64,000 bases of DNA from Chryseobacterium paridis (GCF_016595215.1 NZ_JAENHK010000010.1:1535390-1599389); one strand, 5' to 3'; positions 32,517-42,858 are shown, counted from the stretch's first letter. The notes: generated from the letters alone by a model not told the origin. Program-made: numbers and translations.

Positions 32517-35500
32517 TTATTTAAATTTATCTATTACAAGCTTCCCATTTCTATAAATTCCGAATCCTCCATCTGGATTAATAACTGTTGAGTTCCCAGC
32601 TTTAAATTGTTTAATTATCATTTTACCATCTACTATATCTACATTTTTTCCCATCTCTCCTACTAATTTAATTACCCTATCGTCAGTTCTAGTTTTATCT
32701 AGAAACTTAAGTACACCTTCTAGATGTTTTAAGGTTGCTTCTTGAGAAGTGAGAGATTTTGTTTCAATGTTTGCTGCATATTCTAAAAATTGAGCCATTC
32801 TTTCTGTCCAACATGTGTTATGTACCAAAATCCTTTTGTCAGAAACATAATAATTATGGTTGCCTTCTACTTCAAAGTTATAGACTTTTACTTTACTATC
32901 CAAAAACTTAATAGATTCTACTGGAGAAGTCCCTCCATCCAGAGTGGTCAAAAGCATTCCTTCCATAAGGCTTTTAGCTTCTATCCAAATTCCGTTTACA
33001 TAAAATGGGTGCTCTGGTGTACAGGTAATTTCAGTACCATTTACTAAAACCTTAACTAATGAAGAAGAAGTATTATGGGATAATTCTACCACTTTTTTAA
33101 GTTCTTTCTTTCCCGTTTCCTCGTTATAGCTCCATACTCGGTCACCTTCTTTAATATCCTCTATTTTTTTAGTGCCATTTTCTACGGCTACTAGTGTTCC
33201 TTCTGTAAAACAAATTTTTATTAATCCGTTGGTTAATCTGCCTAAAGGCCCACAGATATACCGGCTTAATCCTGCCGCTCTCCAGGCTGCTGAAACGAGT
33301 TCACCTCCCACCATGGATCCAGGTAACTCAAGGAATAAAAATTTCTCGGCGGCAGACACAGATTGCCCAACCTTAGTCGTTTCTATTTGATACTGTAAAA
33401 AACTTTCTGCATTATTATAACTCATCGTACCCAATGCTCCACTTATTTTACTTCGCATCATGAAATAGTTATAATTTAAATTATATCCTTTATTCCAGGT
33501 CTTGGAATTTCCCTTACCATCAAATGATATTCCTTCCAGAAGTTCTTCGCCTGCTACTCCTTCATCAAGGGTTATCTGATCTAACTTGGTGTTAAGGCTC
33601 ATATAATCTCCATTATATCCTAATTTAATAAAACTATCACTTTCAAATCCATTGCCTTTATTACTCCAACTTCCACCTAAATTAAATGCTTTTTCTATCA
33701 AAGAAGCTTCTATCATTCCGGTGGGATCCGTAAACATAATCGGATTATTAAAACCATAGCGATATGGTGTAAGATCTGGATTGCTTGCTGCCATTGGATC
33801 CACTGAGAACCAGCGTCCAATATCCGACATATAGTGGCGGGCTCCAAAATCATAGAATCCTATTTCCTGTAATTCTTTGGTTCCAAATTTATAATTTTTA
33901 TATGTACCCGATCCAAAGAAAGAATTCCCAGTCTTTAGATGATTCATTCCAAACGGATAATAGTCGTTAGCATCTGTAATTTCCAGAGCTCCTGTACTAT
34001 TTCTTGCAAAACTTATTCTTACATTCCCCAAGTGGTCTGTATACTGATAGACATACTGTCCTTTTACATAGTCATAAAAGCCTTCTGACGTTGGAAAAAA
34101 CTGTAAATCCGGAGTTAAAGCTTCCATACTTGGAAAATCGATGGGATCAGCAACAGAATATGCCTCCATTTCGAGAGCCCTACTCGTTTCAAGGTTGGCT
34201 AGAGACCCTGCTTCTGTAAGGCCAACAGTATCTGTTTTTAGATATTGAAATCCATCAAGATAATCTGTTGTTTTTACTGTAGTCACCGATCCCTTCAATC
34301 CGGAAACTACAGTTGTATTTCCTTTTTGTAGTTTAGCTCCGTCTGCGCCGTATGTAGTAATAATGGTAACATTTTCAGTCGGTTTCCTACTATAATCCAC
34401 CTGATCAGGAAGATTAAGATAATTATAATTAATAGCAGCAATCCCTTTATCAGCCATATTGACCATATTACCATTGAGATCATATCCAATGGTCGCCGCC
34501 CCGCCCTCATAGCCTGTTGAGTTTGAGGAATCATCATTGATGCTTGTCAGTTTATTATCCGCACCGGCATAATTATAACGCAGTCTATCGATAACCGTAG
34601 CAATATTTCCATTTTCAATAACAGAAGAACGATACAATTTTGTAATGTTACCATTGGGGTCATAGTCAATAGATTCCGTATTTTCTTTACTGTTTGGATT
34701 AACAGGATTCTGATAATATCCTGCTGTTAATCTATTAACCCCATCATAAGAATAGCCATAACGTTTCGGAGTCAATGAAGGATTAACACCTATATTTTCC
34801 ACGGATCTCCAGTCTACTTCGGCAATATTTCCATTGTATTTTGCAGTTACATTTTTCCCTGAAAATAGAACTGTATCAGGATTGGTAATTCCTTCTTTCT
34901 GATTGTATTTGATTTTATAAGCAAATAGCTTCCCACCAAGATCAGAAACAGACATCTGGTTTTTATTTATATCAGTTAACCAGCCTCTTATATTATAGGT
35001 ATAGTCTATACTTTGAAGATTGTTTCCGACTTTTTTATTAATCAACTGTGAAAGCTCATTATAGGAATTTTCAGCCAGTAATTCTTCAGTCCTGTCATTA
35101 ATCTGATGAAAATGTTGTTTTAATCTATATTGAGGATCATATACAAAACGCTCCTGTATCCTCACTCCATTTTCACCAGGCTTTCTTTGGTGGCTGATAT
35201 TGCTTCTTTTAACTACTCCAATGAAATCGAGTTCTGCTTCTGTTTTGGTAAAACCTCCTAAATGATTAATCGAATAGGTTCCTATCATTCTTCCCTTTGT
35301 ATCATACCAGGTATAGTTCTTGGTCCAGTTATCATTTTCAATATTTTTCACATAACTAGCTAACGGTAAACTTTTGGTATTAACCGCTGCATTTTGGACA
35401 TCTGATAAAACCGTTTGCTCTGGAACAAGAATGTACGCAGGCACTACAACATCTGTAGGAAGTGGTGGATAAGTATCATAATAATTAACACTTAAAATTT

Positions 35501-36593
35501 GAGCTATACTTGTAGGGGATGCTGTATTGGAATAATAAACAGACATCCCACTTAAAGTAAAAGACGTGGTACTCCTGGTTTCATATAAAACATTATTAGC
35601 ATCAATAATCGTCTGTAAGGCTGCCCTACCATTGGTATTGTTGGATATACCAGTATAGACAACTCTTCCATATTGATCATATTTGGTTAATAACCATTGT
35701 TTCTTTTGTTCAAGATTAGCATCTCTTGACATAATGATCTGGTCGGCTTTATTATATACCATAAATTCCCAACCTTTTCCGGGAACTCTTTTTTCTACCA
35801 ATCTCCCTAATCCATCATAACGATATTGATAACATAGATTAGCAACATTCGTTAATGAAAGAGTTCCTAAGGCTGAAGCTAATGGTGGTATCACATAAGC
35901 TAATTGGTTAAACTCATCATATACGTAATATGTGTCCAAGTTTTTGCTGCCATCATTCTTTCTAATTAACAATGTTTGTCCTTTACCATTTTTATACTCT
36001 ACAGCAGTATTTCCATCTTCATCTATGACCGAGTTTTTCAATAATGTCTTTTCATTATAATATCCCAAAATACTCAATGGGGATTCTGTCCGTCCTTCTT
36101 TCCAGGTTGTAGAAACACTGTATTTTTTTACTTCATTAGCCGCATTAACATTATAATTATAGGTAATAGGTTTATTGGCCCACGCACTTCCTGTCCCAAA
36201 ACTCTGCTTTATTCTTTCTAGTGGAGAATTTTCTATAATCTGTTCAGAATATATTTTTTCTGTTCCATATACAGCTGCTGCATTATCAAGAGGATGATCA
36301 TAGATATTTCCATTTTGTGTCCCAGGCTGAGGAATTGGTAAGTAAGATTTGGAAGGTCTTCCATACTGATCATATGCCATATGAGTGACAATATCTTTTT
36401 GACCTGAAGAGGCTTTAATATCTACAATCTGTTTAAGTCTGCCAAGTCCATCAAAATACTGAACCGTTTCAGATTTTTTTACACAATCCGCATCAAGGCA
36501 TGTCGTAGACCATACATAGTTCTCTGAATTTGTTTGTGCGTAAGACCATCCTACTACAAAAAATATACTTACTATATTTAAAAATCTTTTCAT
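32517..36593 (-). CDS. RHS-repeat polymorphic toxin with Hint pretoxin domain
   Basis: 1358 aa from the ATG at 36593, which gives a signal peptide MKRFLNIVSIFFVVGWSYAQ; the open frame begins 19 codons earlier. The N-terminal ~120 residues fit DUF6443 (YFDGLGRLKQIVDIK, YDQYGRPSKSYLP). Many YD/RHS repeats follow. Then comes the RHS-associated core (YDFGARHYMSDIGRWFSVDP, PYRYGFNNPIMFTDPTG). A Hint self-cleavage domain spans about residues 1128-1261 (CFTEGTLVAVENG ... VLVHN-type end ILVHNTC). The last 97 residues are the toxin tip, of a family I do not recognise. It is the third gene of a T9SS-linked operon and is followed by its immunity gene. Confidence 0.88.
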   Translation of the reverse strand: MKRFLNIVSIFFVVGWSYAQTNSENYVWSTTCLDADCVKKSETVQYFDGLGRLKQIVDIKASSGQKDIVTHMAYDQYGRPSKSYLPIPQPGTQNGNIYDHPLDNAAAVYGTEKIYSEQIIENSPLERIKQSFGTGSAWANKPITYNYNVNAANEVKKYSVSTTWKEGRTESPLSILGYYNEKTLLKNSVIDEDGNTAVEYKNGKGQTLLIRKNDGSKNLDTYYVYDEFNQLAYVIPPLASALGTLSLTNVANLCYQYRYDGLGRLVEKRVPGKGWEFMVYNKADQIIMSRDANLEQKKQWLLTKYDQYGRVVYTGISNNTNGRAALQTIIDANNVLYETRSTTSFTLSGMSVYYSNTASPTSIAQILSVNYYDTYPPLPTDVVVPAYILVPEQTVLSDVQNAAVNTKSLPLASYVKNIENDNWTKNYTWYDTKGRMIGTYSINHLGGFTKTEAELDFIGVVKRSNISHQRKPGENGVRIQERFVYDPQYRLKQHFHQINDRTEELLAENSYNELSQLINKKVGNNLQSIDYTYNIRGWLTDINKNQMSVSDLGGKLFAYKIKYNQKEGITNPDTVLFSGKNVTAKYNGNIAEVDWRSVENIGVNPSLTPKRYGYSYDGVNRLTAGYYQNPVNPNSKENTESIDYDPNGNITKLYRSSVIENGNIATVIDRLRYNYAGADNKLTSINDDSSNSTGYEGGAATIGYDLNGNMVNMADKGIAAINYNYLNLPDQVDYSRKPTENVTIITTYGADGAKLQKGNTTVVSGLKGSVTTVKTTDYLDGFQYLKTDTVGLTEAGSLANLETSRALEMEAYSVADPIDFPSMEALTPDLQFFPTSEGFYDYVKGQYVYQYTDHLGNVRISFARNSTGALEITDANDYYPFGMNHLKTGNSFFGSGTYKNYKFGTKELQEIGFYDFGARHYMSDIGRWFSVDPMAASNPDLTPYRYGFNNPIMFTDPTGMIEASLIEKAFNLGGSWSNKGNGFESDSFIKLGYNGDYMSLNTKLDQITLDEGVAGEELLEGISFDGKGNSKTWNKGYNLNYNYFMMRSKISGALGTMSYNNAESFLQYQIETTKVGQSVSAAEKFLFLELPGSMVGGELVSAAWRAAGLSRYICGPLGRLTNGLIKICFTEGTLVAVENGTKKIEDIKEGDRVWSYNEETGKKELKKVVELSHNTSSSLVKVLVNGTEITCTPEHPFYVNGIWIEAKSLMEGMLLTTLDGGTSPVESIKFLDSKVKVYNFEVEGNHNYYVSDKRILVHNTCWTERMAQFLEYAANIETKSLTSQEATLKHLEGVLKFLDKTRTDDRVIKLVGEMGKNVDIVDGKMIIKQFKAGNSTVINPDGGFGIYRNGKLVIDKFK

Positions 36594-36600
36594 TGATTGC

Positions 36601-39408
36601 CTAAGGTTTGTAGTTATATTTAAATTCTTTAATTGTTTTTCCCTGGGCATCAGTTACTTTAAGAAGCCTGTTGGCATTATCGTAAATATTAATTTCTCTG
36701 AAGCCTGAAGGTGATGTACTGGAAGTTATCCCTATCAAAGGGTCATAAGTAGAGGTAGTTATCTGGAAGTTTTTCAAAGCAGCATCTTTTCTAAGGTTAT
36801 CTAAAGCCTGAATGAGAGCTGGCTCAGTAGCTGAATTACTATTATCTGAGTCTGAGGCATCTACTGCTGCTTTCACAGTAGCAAGATTGGCAACTTGCGT
36901 ATAAGTTGCACCTACAATTACAGCAATAGGTAATGTCTTATTATATCCCCAAATCGTCACAGTAGAGACACCGTTTTTAGATTTTATTTCCCTGATATTT
37001 CCCAGTTCATCATAGCTTTCAATACTACCCATACTTTTAGCAACTTGTGTTTGATTATTGTATATTAATTGTGAAGTGGGATAAATGGTTGCCGGATCAT
37101 CAAATTTTGTCTCAGATTTACCAATGAGTTTTCCATTTTGCGTTACCTCAGATTTTAGAGGAGTTCCCAAAAGATTTGCATTGAGTAGCTTCTGATTGCT
37201 CAGATCTTTTGGATAATAAATATTGGTCTCCGTAACAGATCCGGTAAAATCTGTTGATATTTCTTTGGTTAATAAATTATTATCTGACTCAAAAAACTTT
37301 TGGTTGGAAGATTGAATTATACCAGAACTATTTTCTACCCTAGTCTGATTATTGCCATTTACAGACCTTACAAATAACAATTTAAGAGGATTATTCCATT
37401 CGTCTTTTACCCCATTCTGTACTACATATTCAATATTATTTCTATTTTCGATTTTCTCAATAAGATTGTTATTCGAATCATACTTTTCTAATTTCTCTAC
37501 TAAACCCATTTTTTTTATAGTATGATTGAGGTCAAAAGACAAAGGAGCTCCGGTATTATCTCCAAACAGAGAATCAATTTTTTCAGGCATCATAAAAGTA
37601 TATTTTATCGATGTATTTTTGATTGAATCCGTAATTTTTACGTTTTTATACATAATCATTTCCTGACCTGTCCGTACATCATAATCTGTTCCATCTATAT
37701 AGGGTGCTGGAGATGAGTAGCCCGGAATATCCATATAAGAATAACCACTACTTTTTGTAGGGTTATTGAAAAGGTTATATTCGAACTTTATAACACTTGA
37801 AGGAGCTACAGAGTCCTTTTCAAAAGTTCTTACCTCTTTTATTCTCCCTCCTTTTGCATATCTATAATCCTTGCTTAGGTTTCTAACTCCAAAAACACGC
37901 ATTTTACCAAAAACAGGACCACCAATTATTCTAAAAACCAAACTGTTGGAATTTTTTAATCTAAACTCCTTTGTATAATTGCAGTTTAGATCAATGCCAG
38001 CTTTATAATTCATTAAATATAAAGTATCTGTCGGGGTACCTGGCTTTTCTAATTTATAGTAAAACTGATAATTAGGTCTAAAAACATTGGTTTGATCATG
38101 AAAATCATGATCGATTTTCATAATCAAACGGGAATAATTTCCTGGATTAGAAATAGTGAAAGGATATACATTAGTGTTTACTTTATCAAAATCTACGTCA
38201 GCTAATTTATCTACTGCAAAATCAGCAAGATCAGGGCTATACTTATCAGCAGAATCATTATAGGCATATGGAGTAATTGGGATCACATTGGGATCATAAT
38301 CATATTCAACTCTTCCTCCTGTTGGGTAGGTGATAGATTTCAAAAAACCTGTTTTAAATTGATAAGGATTGATACTTTTGACTTGATAAAAATTACTATA
38401 ATCCAGATAGCAAGGAGAGAATGAATTGACAAATCCGTACATGTCTCGTGATTCAACCCCATTATAAAGTTCCTGCTCAGGATAATGGTAGGTAAATTTA
38501 TATCGTGCAATATCATTCCCATTTTTATCCTGCTGCACAATTTTATTTAGGGTCTTGTCACTCCAAAAGGTATATTGATTAATGATCTGATTGCTTTTGT
38601 TTTTCATTAAAATTTTAAAAATACCTTTCCCATTATAAGTGAAATCAACTATTCCAATATTATTGATCAAGATTTTATTGACAGTATTTTCAACTGTTGC
38701 CTTACCGGTAGCAATGGTTTTTGTCTCAGTTGAAAATTCATAAGTGACCAAAACATTATCCTTTTCATCTAATATTTTTGATAGTAAGAAAGCACTTGTG
38801 TACAACTCTTTTTTAGGTGTGGGAATTACTCCATGCCCTGGAGTATATATTTGAGGATACTCATATTGATAAGAGATATTTTTTTTATCAAAAATGTATT
38901 TAAATCCATTTTCATCTGTCACTTTAAAAGCTGTAAAACTGGCATTAGATTGTTTAATGATTTCTATTTTATTTTTAGAAGGATAAGACTGTACCGCTCT
39001 AATATCTCCTAAAGTACTGTCATTTTTTATATAAAATCTTCCTGTTTTTCCTAAGATATCATATTGATAAATTTGCGCATTATCTGCTAAGCCAAAGTCC
39101 ATATACCTGTAAATAGCTCCCCCCCCATTAATAAAAACCCATCCCATTCCTCCATCTGTATAAAAATTCTGATGTGCAACATTATCTGTATAATATGATA
39201 ATCCTATATTTATTTTTAAATTACTTTTAGCCGTTGGGGCAGTCAGTAAGGGTATATTAATGTCTAATTTTCCCTTTGAGTAGTCTGTTTCATAATTTCT
39301 CAGGAATGAATCTTTTTGATACTCAAAAAATTGCGAGAATAAAGAAACACTAAAGAATAAGAAAAAAAGAGAAATACACTTTATAGAGATACGAAAATTC
39401 TTTATCAT
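36601..39408 (-). CDS. SpvB/RHS-like secreted shell protein
   Basis: 935 aa with signal peptide (through SVSLFSQ). It lacks the RHS core and toxin. The N-terminal part ('LDINIPLLTAPTAKSNLKIN', 'GLSYYTDN', 'GGMGWVFINGGGAIYRYMD') resembles the SpvB-like N-terminal domain that begins Tc/RHS shells. The C-terminal part has YD-like repeats ('SPSGFREINIYDNANRLLKV'). It ends 7 bases before the start of the RHS toxin gene. It may form the first half of the hollow RHS cocoon as a separate chain. This split is common in flavobacteria but little studied; the role is inferred. Confidence 0.7.
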   Translation of the reverse strand: MIKNFRISIKCISLFFLFFSVSLFSQFFEYQKDSFLRNYETDYSKGKLDINIPLLTAPTAKSNLKINIGLSYYTDNVAHQNFYTDGGMGWVFINGGGAIYRYMDFGLADNAQIYQYDILGKTGRFYIKNDSTLGDIRAVQSYPSKNKIEIIKQSNASFTAFKVTDENGFKYIFDKKNISYQYEYPQIYTPGHGVIPTPKKELYTSAFLLSKILDEKDNVLVTYEFSTETKTIATGKATVENTVNKILINNIGIVDFTYNGKGIFKILMKNKSNQIINQYTFWSDKTLNKIVQQDKNGNDIARYKFTYHYPEQELYNGVESRDMYGFVNSFSPCYLDYSNFYQVKSINPYQFKTGFLKSITYPTGGRVEYDYDPNVIPITPYAYNDSADKYSPDLADFAVDKLADVDFDKVNTNVYPFTISNPGNYSRLIMKIDHDFHDQTNVFRPNYQFYYKLEKPGTPTDTLYLMNYKAGIDLNCNYTKEFRLKNSNSLVFRIIGGPVFGKMRVFGVRNLSKDYRYAKGGRIKEVRTFEKDSVAPSSVIKFEYNLFNNPTKSSGYSYMDIPGYSSPAPYIDGTDYDVRTGQEMIMYKNVKITDSIKNTSIKYTFMMPEKIDSLFGDNTGAPLSFDLNHTIKKMGLVEKLEKYDSNNNLIEKIENRNNIEYVVQNGVKDEWNNPLKLLFVRSVNGNNQTRVENSSGIIQSSNQKFFESDNNLLTKEISTDFTGSVTETNIYYPKDLSNQKLLNANLLGTPLKSEVTQNGKLIGKSETKFDDPATIYPTSQLIYNNQTQVAKSMGSIESYDELGNIREIKSKNGVSTVTIWGYNKTLPIAVIVGATYTQVANLATVKAAVDASDSDNSNSATEPALIQALDNLRKDAALKNFQITTSTYDPLIGITSSTSPSGFREINIYDNANRLLKVTDAQGKTIKEFKYNYKP

Positions 39409-39413
39409 ATTTT

Positions 39414-41033
39414 TTATTTTTTAATCAATTTAGCGTTAGCTGTTTTATTCGTATCAGTTTTTATTACAATCAGATAAGCTCCTTGAATTAATGACTGAGT
39501 ATTGATCTTCGTCACTTTATTCTTTGTTTTCAAATTCTGTAATTGTCTTCCTCCCATATCATAGACAGTAATATCTGCATCTTTGAAATCAAATCCTATT
39601 TCAACATAAGCATAATCAGATACAGGATTTGGATAGATCTTGATATCTTGTTTTTCAATCAATTGATCAAGCTGTTTATCTCCCAGTTTAATAATCTTCC
39701 AGTTTTCTTTTCCTAATTCATCGGCACTGGTTCCAGCTAAAACGATCGAACCGTCTCTATTCAATTTGATATCCGATAATCTCTCCTCTCTCTTTTTGGA
39801 TTCTCCTTTTACATATTTTCTCCATTGCTCGTTTCCATCCCTATCCAGGTATAGCATCCAAAAAGTTTCATCGTCTGTTTCTATTCTTCCCTCAGCCTGA
39901 GTATATCCACCCAACAATATTCCTTTGGTAACCTCTTGGTTCTTGGCTCTTGTATCTTGGCTCTGTATCACACTTATTCCCATCAAAATATCTCTATTTT
40001 TGAAATTATAGGATTTTTGCCACTGTTCTTCTCCTCTTTCGTTTAATGAGATTAGCCATAAATCTGTTCCTTCTTCAATACCAACAGTCTTATTTCCTGA
40101 TCTTTCTGATCTTGACTCACCACCTATGACGTATCCAGTTGAAGTTAATGTAAGTGTTCTTAGATGATCATCACCTGTACCTCCAAAGTTCTTTTCCCAT
40201 TCTACTTTACCATCTTTGCTTAGCTTTACAATCCAGTAGTCACCTTCGCCTTCATTGTTACTATTTTTTGGGTAGCGAGATACGGGATTTGAGGTTTCTT
40301 TTGTTGGACTTTCACTCATGGAACTCGAACCCCGAACCTCGGAACTCCTCGAATAGATTCCTAATAAAGCTCCACCATCCTTCGTTGGAATCATTTTCTC
40401 TACTTCGTCTAGGCCTCTTCCTCCTAAAATTAGTTGTGATAATTCTTTTCCGTTTTTATCAAGCCTAGTGATCCACGAGTCTTTTGAACCATAGCCTTTA
40501 ATTGTGTTTCCAGCAACAAAAAATCCTAAGTCTGTAGTTTGAATAACAGCTCGAGCCTCCTCATCAGCAGAAGTTCCTAACGTTTTTTGCCATAATTCAT
40601 CTCCAAATTCATTGATTCTGATTAGCCAAATATCGGATCCTCCTTTGGAATCATCTTTTTTATCAAGACCCTTTCCTGAGTACGAAGTTCCTGCTAATAG
40701 AAATCCACCATCTTGAGTAGTTACTGTAGCAGATAAATAATCATGATTCTGTCCCGTAAAATATTTCTCCCAAACCTGGTCACCTTGCTGATTCAGTTTT
40801 ACCAAATGGAAATCATATCCGTTATTTTGCCTGGCATTACTTCCAGCATCCATCTTCTCACTTCCAGCTTGTATAACACTCCCCGTAATCAAATACTGCT
40901 GATCAATAGTCGTTGTCACCTGGCTTAGAAAATCCTGAGTATTGGACTTGATATCCTTCTGCCAGATTACTTCCTGAGCTGAAAGGCTCAGCATTGTGCA
41001 TATCGAAAATACACTTATGTAGAGTTTTATCAT
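39414..41033 (-). CDS. T9SS-sorted propeller-type surface protein, first gene of the RHS operon
   Basis: 539 aa. A signal peptide (through LSAQ) is followed by repeats of 'GGFLLAGTSYSG...DIWLIRINEFGDELWQKTLG' type (each given here in parts), about seven blades of a beta-propeller. Residues ~465-539 form a T9SS sorting domain (IKIYPNPVSDYAYV, 'QGAYLIVIKTD', ending KLIKK). Two blades carry in-frame low-complexity inserts (RSSEVRGSSSM and SQDTRAKNQEV). It ends 5 bases before the SpvB-like gene starts. It is probably exported to the surface with the RHS pair and may display or anchor them. Confidence 0.75.
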   Translation of the reverse strand: MIKLYISVFSICTMLSLSAQEVIWQKDIKSNTQDFLSQVTTTIDQQYLITGSVIQAGSEKMDAGSNARQNNGYDFHLVKLNQQGDQVWEKYFTGQNHDYLSATVTTQDGGFLLAGTSYSGKGLDKKDDSKGGSDIWLIRINEFGDELWQKTLGTSADEEARAVIQTTDLGFFVAGNTIKGYGSKDSWITRLDKNGKELSQLILGGRGLDEVEKMIPTKDGGALLGIYSRSSEVRGSSSMSESPTKETSNPVSRYPKNSNNEGEGDYWIVKLSKDGKVEWEKNFGGTGDDHLRTLTLTSTGYVIGGESRSERSGNKTVGIEEGTDLWLISLNERGEEQWQKSYNFKNRDILMGISVIQSQDTRAKNQEVTKGILLGGYTQAEGRIETDDETFWMLYLDRDGNEQWRKYVKGESKKREERLSDIKLNRDGSIVLAGTSADELGKENWKIIKLGDKQLDQLIEKQDIKIYPNPVSDYAYVEIGFDFKDADITVYDMGGRQLQNLKTKNKVTKINTQSLIQGAYLIVIKTDTNKTANAKLIKK

Positions 41034-41069
41034 TATTTTTTAGTTTCCTTATGTTAATTTAAAATCGTG

Positions 41070-41077
41070 CAAATTTA
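41070..41077 (-). promoter_or_regulatory. -7 element of the RHS operon
   Basis: TAAATTTG on the minus strand, 36 bases before the start of the propeller gene. There is no TTG at the exact 19-base spacing. Confidence 0.5.
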
Positions 41078-41351
41078 ACATTTTTTAGCATTCATTAATT
41101 TCACTTTAAAAAGATTTAATATGAATTACATCATGTTTTTACTTTCTCATTTTTAAACTTTTACGCTTTACTTACTACAAAGGTATTGCAGCTATACGAC
41201 AGAATATGTCGTATTATTTTTATTGGTAATTTATTTTAGAATTGTTGGATAAAATAAGTCATTTTCATTAAAATCGGCTTTGATACTTTCGAAATATCAT
41301 TCAATTCAAATACGTCATCTCTTGTTACCCATTGTTCTATTACAATATATA
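41078..41351. other. Spacer between mnmE terminator and RHS operon promoter
   Basis: AT-rich, with no gene or clear hairpin. It would hold activator sites for the RHS operon, if any. Confidence 0.35.
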
Positions 41352-41490
41352 ACACAAAAAAAGCGAGTTACTAGCTCGCCTTAATTTTTATAAAAACTTT
41401 GATATGTTCTAAGTGATAATAAAAAAACTACTTATGAGACTGCTTCTCCTTTCGGTTCGCAATGTCTATTATTTCCCGATACAAAACTTA
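41352..41490. repeat. mnmE 3' flank, parent copy of the segment at 26162
   Basis: Same series of blocks as 26162-26311: terminator hairpin, spacer, REP-like block (gcttctcctttcgg), and the last codons of mnmE (FCIGK and stop). Being attached to an intact mnmE, this copy is the likely source. Confidence 0.75.
41356..41390 (-). terminator. Terminator of mnmE
   Basis: Stem gcgag / ctcgc with flanking A- and T-runs, about 80 bases beyond the mnmE stop. Confidence 0.65.
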
Positions 41491-42854
41491 GAAAAAATAT
41501 TCCCCAACACCTCATCATTCGTAACTTCTCCAGAAATCTCTCCTAAATGCTCCAATGCATTACGAAGTTCATAAGCTAATAATTCTGTAGAAATTCGGAA
41601 GTTAATGGCTTCATTTACTTTATGTACAGCGTTTAAAGATTTGTGTAATGATTCAAAATGTCGTTGATTGGTGATGACAACATTACTTTCCTGGGATTTC
41701 ATTTGTTCCACGTAGGAGGACAATTCATTTTTTAAATCCTGGATATTTTGATTTTCGACTGCTGAGATAGTAATAAAGTCGAATTCATGCGTGATTGCAT
41801 TTCTGAAAACACTTTCAACATTTTCATATTTAGTTGGGATTACTTCATCAATTTTAGTCGCACAGATGATCAGCTTTAAATCGTCTCTCACCAATGATTG
41901 AATCATCTCAATATCCTCAGTAAAGTTTTCAGTAGCAGCATCTGCCAGGTACACCAGAATATTAGCGTTCTCAACTTTCTCCTTTGCTTTTTTAACACCG
42001 ATTGCTTCAATTTCATCAGCTGTTTCACGTAATCCCGCAGTATCAATCAATCGGAATGCGTGTCCCTTGATATGTAAAACTTCTTCAATGGTGTCTCTTG
42101 TAGTTCCCGCAATACTGCTGACAATCGCTCTCTCCTCTTTTAGAAGAGCATTCAGTAATGTTGATTTCCCTGCGTTCGGTTTACCAATGATGGCAACAGC
42201 TGTACCATTTTTAATAGCATTTCCGTATTGAAAGCTTTCGATTAAGGAATTTAATTTGAGTTCTATTTTATTGAGCAACTGATTCAATGCTGAACGGTCT
42301 GCGAACTCTACATCTTCTTCAGCAAAATCCAGCTCCAGCTCAATCAATGAAACAAAATTTAATAGATCAGTTCTTAGAATTGATATTTCATTCGTGATGC
42401 CCCCTTTCAATTGATTAATGGCTACTTTTCTGGAAGCTTCATTTTCAGAAGCAATAACATCCGCAATTGCTTCTGCCTGAGAAAGATCGATTCTGCCATT
42501 AATAAAGGCACGAAGAGTAAATTCTCCCGCTTTTGCCATTCTTGCTCCATTTTTGGTTAGGGTCTCAAGAATACGTTTACCAATATGTGGAGATCCGTGA
42601 AACGCAATTTCCACAGAGTTCTCAGTCGTAAAACTTTTGGGAGCTAAAAATATAGATAACATGACTTCATCAATAGCTTCATTGCCATCCATGAAATACC
42701 CATAATGAATGGTATGGGATTTTTGCTTTTCGAGATTTTTACCCGGAAAAGATTTCTGAACGACGGATAAAGCATCGTTACCCGAAACTCTGATAATGCC
42801 TAAAGCTCCTACTCCATTGGCCGTAGCCAGTGCACAAATGGTATCGTTATTCAT
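41469..42854 (-). CDS. mnmE: tRNA uridine-5-carboxymethylaminomethyl modification GTPase MnmE
   Basis: 461 aa, normal family length. The N-terminal formyl-THF-binding domain starts NNDTICALATANGVGALGII. The inserted G domain has G1 'IGKPNAGKSTLLNALL' (near residue 222), the switch 'VSSIAGTTRDT', G3 'DTAGLRETADEIE' and G4 'CATKIDEV'. The invariant C-terminal CIGK is present. With MnmG it adds the aminomethyl group to U34 of tRNAs reading purine-ending codons. A -7 element lies 4 bases before the ATG, suggesting a very short or absent leader. Confidence 0.97.
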   Translation of the reverse strand: MNNDTICALATANGVGALGIIRVSGNDALSVVQKSFPGKNLEKQKSHTIHYGYFMDGNEAIDEVMLSIFLAPKSFTTENSVEIAFHGSPHIGKRILETLTKNGARMAKAGEFTLRAFINGRIDLSQAEAIADVIASENEASRKVAINQLKGGITNEISILRTDLLNFVSLIELELDFAEEDVEFADRSALNQLLNKIELKLNSLIESFQYGNAIKNGTAVAIIGKPNAGKSTLLNALLKEERAIVSSIAGTTRDTIEEVLHIKGHAFRLIDTAGLRETADEIEAIGVKKAKEKVENANILVYLADAATENFTEDIEMIQSLVRDDLKLIICATKIDEVIPTKYENVESVFRNAITHEFDFITISAVENQNIQDLKNELSSYVEQMKSQESNVVITNQRHFESLHKSLNAVHKVNEAINFRISTELLAYELRNALEHLGEISGEVTNDEVLGNIFSKFCIGK

Positions 42855-42858
42855 GGTG

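Noticed and set aside
40320..40352. ggttcg-like text that resembles a tRNA T-loop
   Set aside because: It is a low-complexity insert inside a coding frame. No cloverleaf arms or acceptor stem can be drawn around it.
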